From the NCBI RefSeq assembly GCF_003173575.1, contig NZ_QGNY01000004.1:1-64000 (forward strand): a DNA stretch of 64,000 bases. Direction: 5' to 3'. Each line of letters opens with the position of its first letter. The stretch's first letter is position 1. Positions 41,047 through 49,277 of this stretch are shown one piece after another. Made by a program: the position numbers and the translations under genes. Origin of the DNA: Pedobacter paludis (GTDB lineage Bacteria; Bacteroidota; Bacteroidia; Sphingobacteriales; Sphingobacteriaceae). The notes under the pieces were generated by a model. That model was not told the DNA's origin. It did not search any database and saw only the letters and a program-made list of their open reading frames with translations.

Positions 41047-41077
41047 TTTCAAATTGCTATTCAATTTCGTAGCTTTG
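41047..41077 (+). promoter_or_regulatory. Promoter of rpoD (TTTC-N19-TAGCTTTG)
   Basis: TAGCTTTG at 41070-41077 is a full -7 box, with TTTC (one mismatch to TTTG) exactly 19 bases upstream at 41047-41050. The ATG is 36 bp downstream. Confidence 0.75.
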
Positions 41078-41113
41078 CACACTCAATAATTAAAGAGCAC
41101 ACAATACGTATAA

Positions 41114-41974
41114 ATGAGACAACTCAAGATAACGCAATCCATTACCAACCGTGAAAGTCAATCATTAGACAAATACTTACATGAAATTGGTAAAGTAGAT
41201 TTAATAACAGCAGAAGAGGAAGTAATTTTAGCAAGGAAGATTCGTGAGGGTGACCAAGCTGCATTAGAGCGACTTACCAAAACCAATTTACGTTTCGTTG
41301 TTTCTGTTGCAAAACAATACCAAAATCAAGGTTTAACTTTAGGTGATTTGATTAACGAAGGAAACTTGGGTTTGATTAAAGCGGCTAAGCGTTTTGATGA
41401 AACTAAAGGTTTTAAATTCATTTCGTATGCTGTTTGGTGGATTCGTCAGTCAATTTTGCAGGCAATTGCTGAGCAAAGCCGTATTGTACGTTTACCTTTA
41501 AACCAGGTAGGCTCATTAAGCAAAATCAGTAAGGCTTTCTCTAAATTAGAGCAAGAATACGAGCGTGAACCTTCTCCAGAAGAATTGGCAGATATTTTAG
41601 AGACTACAGTTGATAAGATTTCAGATACTTTGAGTAACTCTGGTCGCCACGTTTCAATGGATGCTCCTTTTGTTCAAGGTGAAGAAAATACATTATTGGA
41701 TGTATTGGAAAACCACGAGCCAAATACAGATAGTTCATTGATTAATGAATCGTTATCAGAAGAAATTAAACGTTCTTTATCTACCTTAACAGAAAGAGAA
41801 AGAGAAATTATCGTTCTGTTCTTTGGTTTAGGCTCTAATCACCCACTATCTCTAGAAGAAATCGGCGAGAAATTTAACTTAACACGAGAACGTGTTAGAC
41901 AGATTAAAGATAAAGCGTTACAACGCTTGCGTCATACTTCAAGAAGCAAGATTTTAAAATCTTATTTAGGCTAA
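41114..41974 (+). CDS. rpoD: Primary sigma factor, short Bacteroidota type
   Basis: A 286-residue sigma-70 protein without region 1.1, the form typical of this phylum; it directs housekeeping transcription from TTTG/TAnnTTTG promoters. Region 1.2 starts [19 protein letters not shown]. Region 2 holds [61 protein letters not shown]. Region 4 ends [19 protein letters not shown], with the -35 recognition helix. Its own promoter matches the consensus it recognises. A terminator follows. Confidence 0.97.
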   Translation: MRQLKITQSITNRESQSLDKYLHEIGKVDLITAEEEVILARKIREGDQAALERLTKTNLRFVVSVAKQYQNQGLTLGDLINEGNLGLIKAAKRFDETKGFKFISYAVWWIRQSILQAIAEQSRIVRLPLNQVGSLSKISKAFSKLEQEYEREPSPEELADILETTVDKISDTLSNSGRHVSMDAPFVQGEENTLLDVLENHEPNTDSSLINESLSEEIKRSLSTLTEREREIIVLFFGLGSNHPLSLEEIGEKFNLTRERVRQIKDKALQRLRHTSRSKILKSYLG

Positions 41975-42004
41975 ATTATTCAAAATGGAATAATCATAAT
42001 ATTT

Positions 42005-42033
42005 AAAGACCGACATATTTGTCGGTCTTTTTT
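42005..42033 (+). terminator. Rho-independent terminator after rpoD
   Basis: The arms AAAGACCGAC (42005-42014) and GTCGGTCTTT (42021-42030), with a 6-base loop, are followed by T4. Confidence 0.9.
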
Positions 42034-42072
42034 GTTTATGGAGACTTATTCTTCTTTGCAGTGAAGATAATA

Positions 42073-42936
42073 TTAAAACAACAAGTGCTTAACAGTCAAC
42101 CCATTATTGATTAGCTGTTTAAGAGAATCTATTCCAATTCTTAAATGTGTTTCTACGTATTTTTCTGTTACATTACTATCGCTCTCAGCGGTTTTTACGC
42201 CTTCTGGAATCATCGGCTGATCAGAAACTAAGAGTAAGGCGCCTGCAGGAATTTTGTTCGCAAAAGCAGTTGTAAAAATTGTAGCTGTCTCCATATCAAC
42301 AGCCATCGCTCTTAATGTTTTTAAATACTTTTTAAATTCCTTATCGTGTTCCCAAACTCTTCTGTTTGTAGTATAACAAGTTCCTGTCCAATAATCTCTA
42401 CCGTGATCGCGAATAGTAGTAGATATTGCTTTCTGTAAAGCAAATGCTGGCAACGCGGGCACTTCTGCAGGAAGATAATCATTCGATGTTCCTTCTCCCC
42501 TAATCGCCGCAATTGGTAAAATTAAATCACCTAGCAGGTTCTTCTTTTTCAAACCCCCACATTTACCTAAAAACAACACAGCTTTTGGTTTAATGGCGGT
42601 TAACAAATCCATCATCGTAGCAGCAAGCGGACTTCCCATACCAAAGTTTATTATGGTTATTCCATTTGCGGTAACGCTTTGCATCGGCTTATCCAAGCCC
42701 ATTATTGGAGCATTGTCATTCCACTCGGAAAACATGCTTACGTATTTACTAAAATTGGTTAATAGAATATAATCCCCAAACTGATCGAGAGGTCTACCCG
42801 TATAACGTGGCAACCAGTTTTTAACAATCTCGTCTTTTGATTTTAAACCCGATTTTACTGGTGATTCTACTTCTTTTATTTTTTTAGATTGTTCTACTAT
42901 TGCTTCGTCTTTCTTTACGTCTTTTTCTTCATTCAT
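42073..42936 (-). CDS. amn: AMP nucleosidase (Bacteroidota type)
   Basis: Splits AMP into adenine and ribose 5-phosphate. The 287-residue product has a nucleoside-phosphorylase fold: INFGMGSPLAATMMDLLTAIKPKAVLFLGKCGG, then GEGTSNDYLPAEVPALPAF and the purine-binding VDMETATIFTTAFANKIPAGALLLVSDQPM. An N-terminal Lys/Glu-rich stretch (about 1-35) is untypical and probably disordered. It is shorter than E. coli Amn, which has an extra N-terminal domain. It is convergent with rpoD. Confidence 0.88.
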   Translation of the reverse strand: MNEEKDVKKDEAIVEQSKKIKEVESPVKSGLKSKDEIVKNWLPRYTGRPLDQFGDYILLTNFSKYVSMFSEWNDNAPIMGLDKPMQSVTANGITIINFGMGSPLAATMMDLLTAIKPKAVLFLGKCGGLKKKNLLGDLILPIAAIRGEGTSNDYLPAEVPALPAFALQKAISTTIRDHGRDYWTGTCYTTNRRVWEHDKEFKKYLKTLRAMAVDMETATIFTTAFANKIPAGALLLVSDQPMIPEGVKTAESDSNVTEKYVETHLRIGIDSLKQLINNGLTVKHLLF

Positions 42937-43030
42937 AATATAATAAGTTTAGTGCTAAGTGAAAAAACACTAAGCATATGTACAAAAAATGGCAACACTA
43001 AAATATAATGACTGCCAATTATACAAGTTA

Positions 43031-43063
43031 AAAAAAATCCCCTCGTTTTTCGCGAGAGGATTT
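43031..43063 (-). terminator. Rho-independent terminator after clpX
   Basis: On the minus strand AAATCCTCTCG and CGAGGGGATTT pair around CGAAAAA (one mismatch), followed by a T run. It is 11 bp past the clpX stop codon. Confidence 0.8.
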
Positions 43064-43073
43064 GATTTTTTTT

Positions 43074-44312
43074 TTATGCGGCCTGCAACTTTTTAAAGTC
43101 GGCCTTTTCAAATTTTTCTACTGCGTAATCCAGAGTGATATTCAGTTCCTTCACATCTGTCTGTGTTGGGGTATCAAACATCGCATCGAGCATAATTGCT
43201 TCGCAAATAGACCTCAACCCCCTTGCTCCAAGCTTGTATTCCATTGCTTTATCTACAATGAAATCTAAAACTTCATCGTCAAAAACCAACTTAACATCCT
43301 CGTAAGCAAAAAGCTTTTCGTATTGTTTAATTAACGAATTTTTAGGTGCAGTTAAAATATTTCTTAACGATTCTTTATCTAGCGGATTTAAGTGCGATAA
43401 AACCGGTATACGACCAATTAATTCGGGAATTAAACCAAATGATTTCAGATCCTGTGGCGTAATGTATTTGTAAAGATTTTTTAAATCCAAAACGGTATCA
43501 TCTTTCTTCACTTTGTAACCAACGGCCTGAGTACGCAAGCGATTGGCAATTTTGCGCTCTATACCATCAAAAGCTCCACCGCAAATAAACAAGATGTTGT
43601 TTGTATTTACTGGAATCATTTTTTGATCTGGATGTTTACGCCCGCCTTGAGGTGGAACATTTACTACTGTACCTTCTAAAATCTTCAGTAATGCCTGCTG
43701 TACGCCTTCGCCTGATACATCACGTGTGATTGAGGGATTATCGCTTTTACGAGCAACCTTATCTACCTCATCAATATATACAATTCCGCGTTCTGCAGAT
43801 GTAACATCGTAATCTGCAGCTTGTAATAAGCGGGTTAGAATACTTTCTACATCCTCGCCTACGTAACCGGCTTCAGTTAAAACTGTAGCATCGCAAATAC
43901 AAAAAGGCACATGCAAAATTTTAGCAATGGTTTTTGCTAAAAGCGTTTTACCTGTTCCGGTTTCGCCAACCAACATGATGTTAGATTTTTCAATCTCAAT
44001 CTCATCCTTATCGATTTTTTGATTTAAACGTTTATAGTGGTTATAAACTGCAACAGACAGAACCTTCTTCGCATCATCCTGCCCAATAACATACTGATCC
44101 AGGTGATTTTTAATTTCAAGTGGTTTTAACAGCGAAATTGCCGATTGTATATTTTTGGTACTTTTAGTTCCAAGTTCTTGCGCCAATAACTGATTGGCCT
44201 GGGTTACACATTTATCACAGATAAATGCATCCATACCTTCAATCAGCATTAACGTTTCATGCTTGCCAGAATGGCAGAATGAGCAACGGGATTCTTTATT
44301 TTGTTTCGCCAT
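43074..44312 (-). CDS. clpX: ATP-dependent Clp protease ATP-binding subunit ClpX
   Basis: Unfolds proteins and feeds them to ClpP. The start is ATG 44312 ([20 protein letters not shown]), since the zinc-binding C4 domain with CSFC and CDKC begins right here; the frame runs upstream to 44369 without family similarity. AAA+ motifs are [13 protein letters not shown] (Walker A), [11 protein letters not shown] (Walker B), sensor GGAFDG and the arginine finger region [12 protein letters not shown]-loop and pore (GYVG) elements are present. Its start overlaps the end of clpP by 17 bp, giving translational coupling. Confidence 0.96.
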   Translation of the reverse strand: MAKQNKESRCSFCHSGKHETLMLIEGMDAFICDKCVTQANQLLAQELGTKSTKNIQSAISLLKPLEIKNHLDQYVIGQDDAKKVLSVAVYNHYKRLNQKIDKDEIEIEKSNIMLVGETGTGKTLLAKTIAKILHVPFCICDATVLTEAGYVGEDVESILTRLLQAADYDVTSAERGIVYIDEVDKVARKSDNPSITRDVSGEGVQQALLKILEGTVVNVPPQGGRKHPDQKMIPVNTNNILFICGGAFDGIERKIANRLRTQAVGYKVKKDDTVLDLKNLYKYITPQDLKSFGLIPELIGRIPVLSHLNPLDKESLRNILTAPKNSLIKQYEKLFAYEDVKLVFDDEVLDFIVDKAMEYKLGARGLRSICEAIMLDAMFDTPTQTDVKELNITLDYAVEKFEKADFKKLQAA

Positions 44313-45003
44313 CTTTTTTAGAGTTTCTCGATAATACTTCATCAACCATACCAAATCCTTTTGCCTCATCGGCAGTCATCCAGTAATCGCGATCTGAAGC
44401 TTTCTCTACCCAATCATAAGTTTGGCCAGAGTGCTGCGAAATAATATCGTACAATTCTTTTTTCAATTTTAACATTTCTCTCAAATTGATCTCCATATCA
44501 GATGCAACACCTTGTGCACCTCCTGATGGTTGGTGGATCATTACTCTTGAGTGAGGTAATGCAGCACGTTTTCCTTTTGCTCCAGCTACCAATAAAACTG
44601 CCCCCATTGATGCTGCCATACCGGTACAAATGGTAGCGACATCTGGCTGGATGTACTGCATAGTATCATAAATACCTAAACCAGCATATACCGAACCGCC
44701 TGGTGAGTTAATATAGATCTGAATGTCTCTATCTGCATCGGTTGATTGTAAGAACAACAACTGCGCTTGAATAATATTTGCATTCTGATCATAAATTGCA
44801 TCACCTAAAAAGATAATACGATCCATCATCAATCTTGAAAAAACGTCCATTTGGGCTACGTTTAGCTGGCGTTCTTCAATAATATATGGCGTCATCGATT
44901 GTGGCGAAAGGTTAGCCTGTGCAATAAATTTATCTACATGTAAACCGCCAATACCTTGATGTTTAACGGCAAATTTTCTGAATTCTTGTGAATCTATGTT
45001 CAT
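44296..45003 (-). CDS. clpP: ATP-dependent Clp protease proteolytic subunit ClpP
   Basis: Serine protease forming a 14-mer with ClpX. The 235-residue protein has the nucleophile serine in CTGMAASMGAVLLV and the catalytic histidine in SRVMIHQPSGG, with Asp further on. INSPGGSVYAGLGIYDTMQ is the substrate strand. The N-terminus (about residues 1-30) is longer than in E. coli, which is normal for a propeptide that is removed. It is the first gene of the clpP-clpX operon, read towards lower coordinates. Confidence 0.96.
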   Translation of the reverse strand: MNIDSQEFRKFAVKHQGIGGLHVDKFIAQANLSPQSMTPYIIEERQLNVAQMDVFSRLMMDRIIFLGDAIYDQNANIIQAQLLFLQSTDADRDIQIYINSPGGSVYAGLGIYDTMQYIQPDVATICTGMAASMGAVLLVAGAKGKRAALPHSRVMIHQPSGGAQGVASDMEINLREMLKLKKELYDIISQHSGQTYDWVEKASDRDYWMTADEAKGFGMVDEVLSRNSKKDGETK

Positions 45004-45060
45004 GGTTTATGAGTTTGGCGCTTTGCGATAAGCGTTTAATAGCCTAAGCCAATACGCGAG

Positions 45061-45418
45061 TTATTTTAATAAATATTTTCTTAAGTTGGTTAATTTCCGT
45101 GCCAATTTATCTAAATCTTCCAGATAATCATTCAGTTCAATGTCAGAAATATATTTTCTCCGTTCTAAAACTACTAATATATTTGCATTCTCAAAGCCGA
45201 TCTATGTGCAATATTCAGATAATGAGTGAATTCCTTATTAGAAACCGATCCAGAACCTTCTGCAATATTATTAGATATGCTAAGAGCAGCCCCATTGAGC
45301 TGCTCTGCAATCTGTATTTTTTATCTACTGACAATCGGTCAGCTATATCGAGTAACTTATCGGTTAGCGCTATTGATAACTGCCAAACTTCGAGCGATTG
45401 AAATTTAAATTGAGCCAT
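45061..45418 (-). pseudogene. Four-helix-bundle protein (23S rRNA intervening-sequence protein family), frameshifted
   Basis: Read from ATG 45418, the first frame gives MAQFKFQSLEVWQLSIALTD to about KKYRL. The next part is in a second frame (AEQLNGAALSISNNIAEGSGS to HYLNIAHRSA), and the last in a third (FENANILVVLERRKYISDI to NLRKYLLK), stopping at 45061-45063. The three parts align end to end as one typical family member of about 119 residues. Two small indels, near 45318 and 45198, have broken it. Such proteins occur both inside 23S rRNA and free-standing; no rRNA is here. It lies between clpP and the trigger factor gene. Confidence 0.8.
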
Positions 45419-45479
45419 TGCTAAACATAGGCAATAGAACAATCATTTTAAAAACGCCTTACGCCAAACGCATAGCGAT

Positions 45480-46829
45480 TTAACCTTTAGCCAACTCGAT
45501 AAACTTATCGTAAGCAATTTCTTTTTGATCTAACGTGGCAACAGATTTAATTTGCTCAAAAGTTTTTAAAGCTTTAACTTCTTCGAAAACACGGTTTGCA
45601 TTTTCCTTTTCCTGCAAAAACTGAACCGCGTACTGCGCCAATTGATCTTCAGGAAGTGGACTCGGGCTGTACATTCTAAACTGAGCATCTAATTTTGCTT
45701 TAGCAGCTTGAACAACATCTTCGTATTTAATTTCGATTTGATTGTCTTTGATGATTTTGTTTTCGATTAAAGTCCATTTAAGGTTTTTAGCAAAATCATC
45801 ATAACCTTCTGCCAATTCTTCATCGGTTAATTTTTCGTTTGTAGCTTTTAACCAGCGGCGTAAAAATTCATCCGGTAATTCGAAGTTATATTTTGTTAAA
45901 AGTTGCTCATAAATATCGTTTGATAATTTACGGTCAGCATCTTGCTTAAACATACTTTCTACTTCTTCGGTAATTTTAGCTCTAAAGCCGGCTTCATCTG
46001 TTACTGTTCCTTCACCAAATAGTTTATCAAAAAACTCTTGGTTTAAATCAGACTCTTCTAAACGGTTAACGTTTTTAACAACCAGTTTAAAGTTAGATTT
46101 TAATTCTGCAGCATCTTCCTCAGAAATATTTAACGCTTTAGAAATAATTGAAACATCTTCCAATGCTTTCTGAAGATCGATTACTACTTCATCATCTTTC
46201 TTTAAACCAATTAACGATTTAAGGATTTTCTTATCTTTAATTTGATCTAAACGAATGGTTGCTGTGCTTGTAATGCCACCTTCAAAAACAGAACCATCTG
46301 GAGATAGCTGAGTTAATTCAGAATATAAAACATCATCTGCAGCCGATACTTCTGGGTTGCTCATTTTACCGTAACTACGACGGATATTTTTGATGCGGCT
46401 TTCTAAAGTTTCTTCATCGGCTTTAACCACGTATTCGGTAAATTTATCTTTAGAAGTAATTTCTACATCAAAAGCTGGTGCTAAACCCAATTCATAGTCA
46501 AATTCAAACTCATCTGTATTATCCCATTTGAAATCTCTGTCATCATCCATTTTAGGAAGTGGTTGGCCTAAAATTTCTAATTTTTGTTCGGCTATGTAGT
46601 TTGATAAAGTATCGTTTAACAAGTTGTTAACCTCTTCTACCAAAATACTTTTACCGTACATTTTTTTAATGTGTGCTGCAGGAACCATCCCCTTACGGAA
46701 ACCAGGCAATTGTGCTTTTTTAGCTTGGTCTTTAATGGCTTTATCTACTTTTGCAGTATAATCTGCAGGTGCGATTTTGATTTTTACAACAGCATTTAAG
46801 TTGCCGGTTTTTTCCTGTGTAATATTCAT
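45480..46829 (-). CDS. tig: Trigger factor
   Basis: Ribosome-associated chaperone that meets nascent chains at the exit tunnel. The 449 residues include the ribosome-binding signature PGFRKGMVP at about residues 41-49 and the N-terminal domain start MNITQEKTGNLNAVVKIKIAPADY. The PPIase-domain position (about 145-230) is strongly diverged from the FKBP type, as is usual in this phylum. The C-terminal helical arms hold ELPDEFLRRWLKATNEKLTDEELAEGYDDF. The preceding gap carries a tRNA. Confidence 0.93.
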   Translation of the reverse strand: MNITQEKTGNLNAVVKIKIAPADYTAKVDKAIKDQAKKAQLPGFRKGMVPAAHIKKMYGKSILVEEVNNLLNDTLSNYIAEQKLEILGQPLPKMDDDRDFKWDNTDEFEFDYELGLAPAFDVEITSKDKFTEYVVKADEETLESRIKNIRRSYGKMSNPEVSAADDVLYSELTQLSPDGSVFEGGITSTATIRLDQIKDKKILKSLIGLKKDDEVVIDLQKALEDVSIISKALNISEEDAAELKSNFKLVVKNVNRLEESDLNQEFFDKLFGEGTVTDEAGFRAKITEEVESMFKQDADRKLSNDIYEQLLTKYNFELPDEFLRRWLKATNEKLTDEELAEGYDDFAKNLKWTLIENKIIKDNQIEIKYEDVVQAAKAKLDAQFRMYSPSPLPEDQLAQYAVQFLQEKENANRVFEEVKALKTFEQIKSVATLDQKEIAYDKFIELAKG

Positions 46830-46960
46830 TTTTTTGAGATATGAGTATTGAGATGTGCAATTAGATTTAAGTATCGAGATATATGATTTGAGACAAATGG
46901 CACATATCGCTCCAATTAAAACAGCACATCGATTTTTATATTTTAACCAATGTCATTTAA

Positions 46961-46993
46961 AAAAACAAAACCGTTCCGATTAAATCGGAACGG
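46961..46993 (-). terminator. Terminator downstream of tRNA-Leu(UAG)
   Basis: The arms CCGTTCCGAT (46971-46980) and ATCGGAACGG (46984-46993) are perfect with a 3-base loop. On the minus strand the hairpin is followed by TTTTGTTTTT, ending the tRNA transcript. Confidence 0.9.
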
Positions 46994-47005
46994 CTTCATT
47001 TGTAG

Positions 47006-47087
47006 TGCGGATGAAGGGACTCGAACCCCCACGCCGTGAAGCGCCAGATCCTAAGTCTGGTGCGGCTACCAATTACGCCACATCCGC
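47006..47087 (-). tRNA. tRNA-Leu (anticodon UAG)
   Basis: On the minus strand: acceptor stem GCGGATG/CATCCGC, D-arm GGCGTAATTGG, anticodon stem CCAGA/TCTGG with loop CTTAGGA giving anticodon UAG, a long variable arm, T-loop with TTCGAGT, discriminator A. CCA is not encoded. No other tRNA is adjacent. Confidence 0.95.
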
Positions 47088-47239
47088 AATTAGGATTTAT
47101 TTTGGATTGCAAAGATAGAAATTAGAATCAATTATCAAAAAGGAAACGTAAGAATTTCTTAAATAATTTTACGTTAAAAAGCTAAGTGGCTAATTTTAAA
47201 CCAGAAAGATTTTTGGCCTTCTTAATACATTATCATATT

Positions 47240-47545
47240 CTACTTCAAGATCACTTCCGAAACCTCAATAAGATCCGGTCCGCCATCTAATGGATAACCT
47301 TCAACTTTGGTTCCTGTTATGGTAACTTGTTTATCTAAATAGGTATCGAGAATAACAGACGAGCTTTTTAGTGCATAGGGCTTACCATTGGCACTTATGG
47401 TATGTGTTCCATATTGATAAGTAGACATATTCATCTTTTGGATATTGCCCGAAAGCGTTATAACACTGCTACTGGAAGCGCTTCGCATTGAACCGCAACT
47501 AGAAATTACGGCTACAAATAGCGCCAATATTGAAATCTTTTTCAT
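47240..47545 (-). CDS. Small hypothetical lipoprotein
   Basis: From ATG 47545 (MKKISILALFVAVISSC) it has 101 residues. The lipobox VISSC puts the lipidated Cys at 17. The mature part (GSMRSASSSSVITLSGNIQKMNMSTYQYG) is followed by beta strands that resemble a small OB-like domain (VILDTYLDKQVTITGTKVEGYPLDGGPDLIEVSEV). Such OB-like lipoproteins may bind ligands or nucleic acids, but nothing specific is known. A longer frame to 47599 starts with TTG. It lies just downstream of the BtuF-like gene on the same strand. Confidence 0.7.
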   Translation of the reverse strand: MKKISILALFVAVISSCGSMRSASSSSVITLSGNIQKMNMSTYQYGTHTISANGKPYALKSSSVILDTYLDKQVTITGTKVEGYPLDGGPDLIEVSEVILK

Positions 47546-47606
47546 AATGGAATATTGAGGTGATGGTTTTTGACAATACAATTTACAAAGAATCAACAAG
47601 GAATGC

Positions 47607-48404
47607 TTAATAAAGTTCTTTTTGAAACTCGAAAAAGTATTGTACCGCCTTGACTAACCGGCTGCCATACCAGCTAAACATTTCGCCATCTACCAACATA
47701 ACCTTTACATTCGGTATAGCAGCTTGAATTTCGCTGATGTGCTTTTCACTAAAAGGATATGGTTCTGATGATAACAAAATCAGATTGCAATCAGTATCCT
47801 TAAGTTCAGCTAAAGTTATTTCTGGGTAACGGCTTTGTAGAACCACATTAGTCATTCCATTATTCAGGAGAATATCATCAATAAAAGTATTTTTGCCTGC
47901 GGCCATAAAAGGTTTACGCCAGATTAGATAAGCTACTTTTTTATCGATATTATGTTGAAGTGCCAGTGTTTTTAAATCGTTAAAACCTGCAGAAATGAGG
48001 TGGTTTAAATAAGATGCTTCTGGTGCTCGATCAACTAAAACCCCAATTTGGCTAATGGTTTTCATTGCATCGTCTAAAGTAAAGATATCGCTCATCCATA
48101 CTGGAAAATATTCGGCTAAATCTTCAATATCGCTTTGCGTGTTTTCTTCTTTATTCCCGATAATTAGATCTGGCTTTAAATCATTGATTAAGTCGATGTT
48201 AAGCTTTTTTGTGCCGCCAACTTTGGTTCGTTCTGCAAATTTCTCTATCGGATGAATGCAAAATTTGGTTAATCCGATAATTTCCTGATCTAAACCTAAA
48301 TCGAAAAGAAGCTCAGTTTGGGAAGGCACGATTGATACAATCCTTTTGGGTGGATAATTTATCGTTATTTCCCTCCCCATTTGATCGGTAAAAGATTTTT
48401 GCAT
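47607..48404 (-). CDS. Helical-backbone metal-receptor (BtuF/FepB-like) protein
   Basis: A 265-residue protein of the periplasmic-binding fold used by cobalamin and siderophore importers: PPKRIVSIVPSQTELLFDLGLDQEIIGLTKFC at the start, then DLIIGNKEEN and a long linking helix (TLDDAMKTISQIGVLVDRA). The first residues show no signal peptide, so it may be cytoplasmic or use an unseen start. No permease or ATPase gene of an importer is adjacent, and I found no cobalamin riboswitch upstream. Its role is therefore uncertain. Confidence 0.8.
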   Translation of the reverse strand: MQKSFTDQMGREITINYPPKRIVSIVPSQTELLFDLGLDQEIIGLTKFCIHPIEKFAERTKVGGTKKLNIDLINDLKPDLIIGNKEENTQSDIEDLAEYFPVWMSDIFTLDDAMKTISQIGVLVDRAPEASYLNHLISAGFNDLKTLALQHNIDKKVAYLIWRKPFMAAGKNTFIDDILLNNGMTNVVLQSRYPEITLAELKDTDCNLILLSSEPYPFSEKHISEIQAAIPNVKVMLVDGEMFSWYGSRLVKAVQYFFEFQKELY

Positions 48405-48414
48405 GGAGCAAATA

Positions 48415-48457
48415 TAGTTGGTTAGTTGGTTAGTTGGTTAGTTGGTTAGATGGTTAG
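48415..48457. repeat. Tandem 8-bp repeats (GTTGGTTA type) upstream of the BtuF-like gene
   Basis: At least four clean copies of GTTGGTTA and a fifth diverged one (GATGGTTA) lie 11 to 53 bp upstream of the start codon at 48404. This is a simple-sequence tract, prone to slippage, in a place where its length could alter promoter spacing. Confidence 0.75.
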
Positions 48458-48555
48458 ATTTGAAAACCTATTCAAATAACGGTTTATTCAGCAGAGATTA
48501 TTTTTTCACTACGACTATCTAAAAACCAAATACCCAAAAATCCAAATAATGAAAA

Positions 48556-49233
48556 TTAAACAACCAAATCTTCTTTTATCACCCCATCTGCGATGTGCAA
48601 AATCCTATTTCCATATTGTGCATTCTTTTCTGAATGTGTTACTTGAATAATCGTTATTCCTTCTTCTTTATTTAATTTCTGAAAAAGATTCATTATTTCC
48701 TCTGCCTGAGCAGATTGTAGGTTTCCTGTTGGTTCATCGGCAAGAATAATTGATGGTTGAGCCGCTAAAGCTCTGGCAATGCCAACCAGCTGTTGTTGTC
48801 CGCCTGAAAGCTGGTTTGGAAAAAGATCTTTTTTAGCTACGATATTAAAGCGATCTAATAAATCGGCAATGCGACTTTTGCGTTCCGAGCCTCCTATTTT
48901 TTTATACAAAAGTGGCGCTTCGATATTTTCGTAAACCGTCATTTCATCAATTAAATGATAAGCCTGAAATACAAAACCAATATGATTGCGGTAAAGTTCA
49001 ATCCTTTTTCTTTCGTTTAAGGTGGTTACATCCTCACCCATAAATTCGTAACTGCCATAAGTTGGTTCTTCTAGCATGCCCAAAATATTAAGCAATGTAG
49101 ATTTACCTGCTCCTGATGGCCCCATTATAGACACAAATTCGCCCTGTTTAATACTCGTGCTAACATGGCGAAGCACATAATGTTTAACCCCTTTTGTAGC
49201 GTAATATTTCTCTATGTTTTTAAGTTCTATCAT
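48556..49233 (-). CDS. MacB/LolD-type ABC transporter ATPase (second of the cluster)
   Basis: 225 residues with complete motifs: Walker [10 protein letters not shown], signature LSGGQQQLVGIARAL, Walker [14 protein letters not shown]-loop VTHSEKNA. Closest in type to ATPases that drive FtsX-fold permeases. It is the last gene of the seven-gene export cluster, 44 bp after the permease at 49278-51698. Having two ATPases for three permeases suggests two or more transporter complexes. Confidence 0.9.
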   Translation of the reverse strand: MIELKNIEKYYATKGVKHYVLRHVSTSIKQGEFVSIMGPSGAGKSTLLNILGMLEEPTYGSYEFMGEDVTTLNERKRIELYRNHIGFVFQAYHLIDEMTVYENIEAPLLYKKIGGSERKSRIADLLDRFNIVAKKDLFPNQLSGGQQQLVGIARALAAQPSIILADEPTGNLQSAQAEEIMNLFQKLNKEEGITIIQVTHSEKNAQYGNRILHIADGVIKEDLVV

Positions 49234-49277
49234 TTTTTAGTGTCGAGTATTAAGTATCAAGACATTGGCTTATTGCT

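Noticed and set aside
45061-45418. rRNA intervening sequence
   Set aside because: The protein family fits, but no rRNA gene lies here; the gene is a free-standing, broken copy.
48405-48555. Cobalamin riboswitch before the BtuF-like gene
   Set aside because: The leader is only about 150 bp, is filled by the tandem repeat, and shows none of the conserved B12-box sequence.
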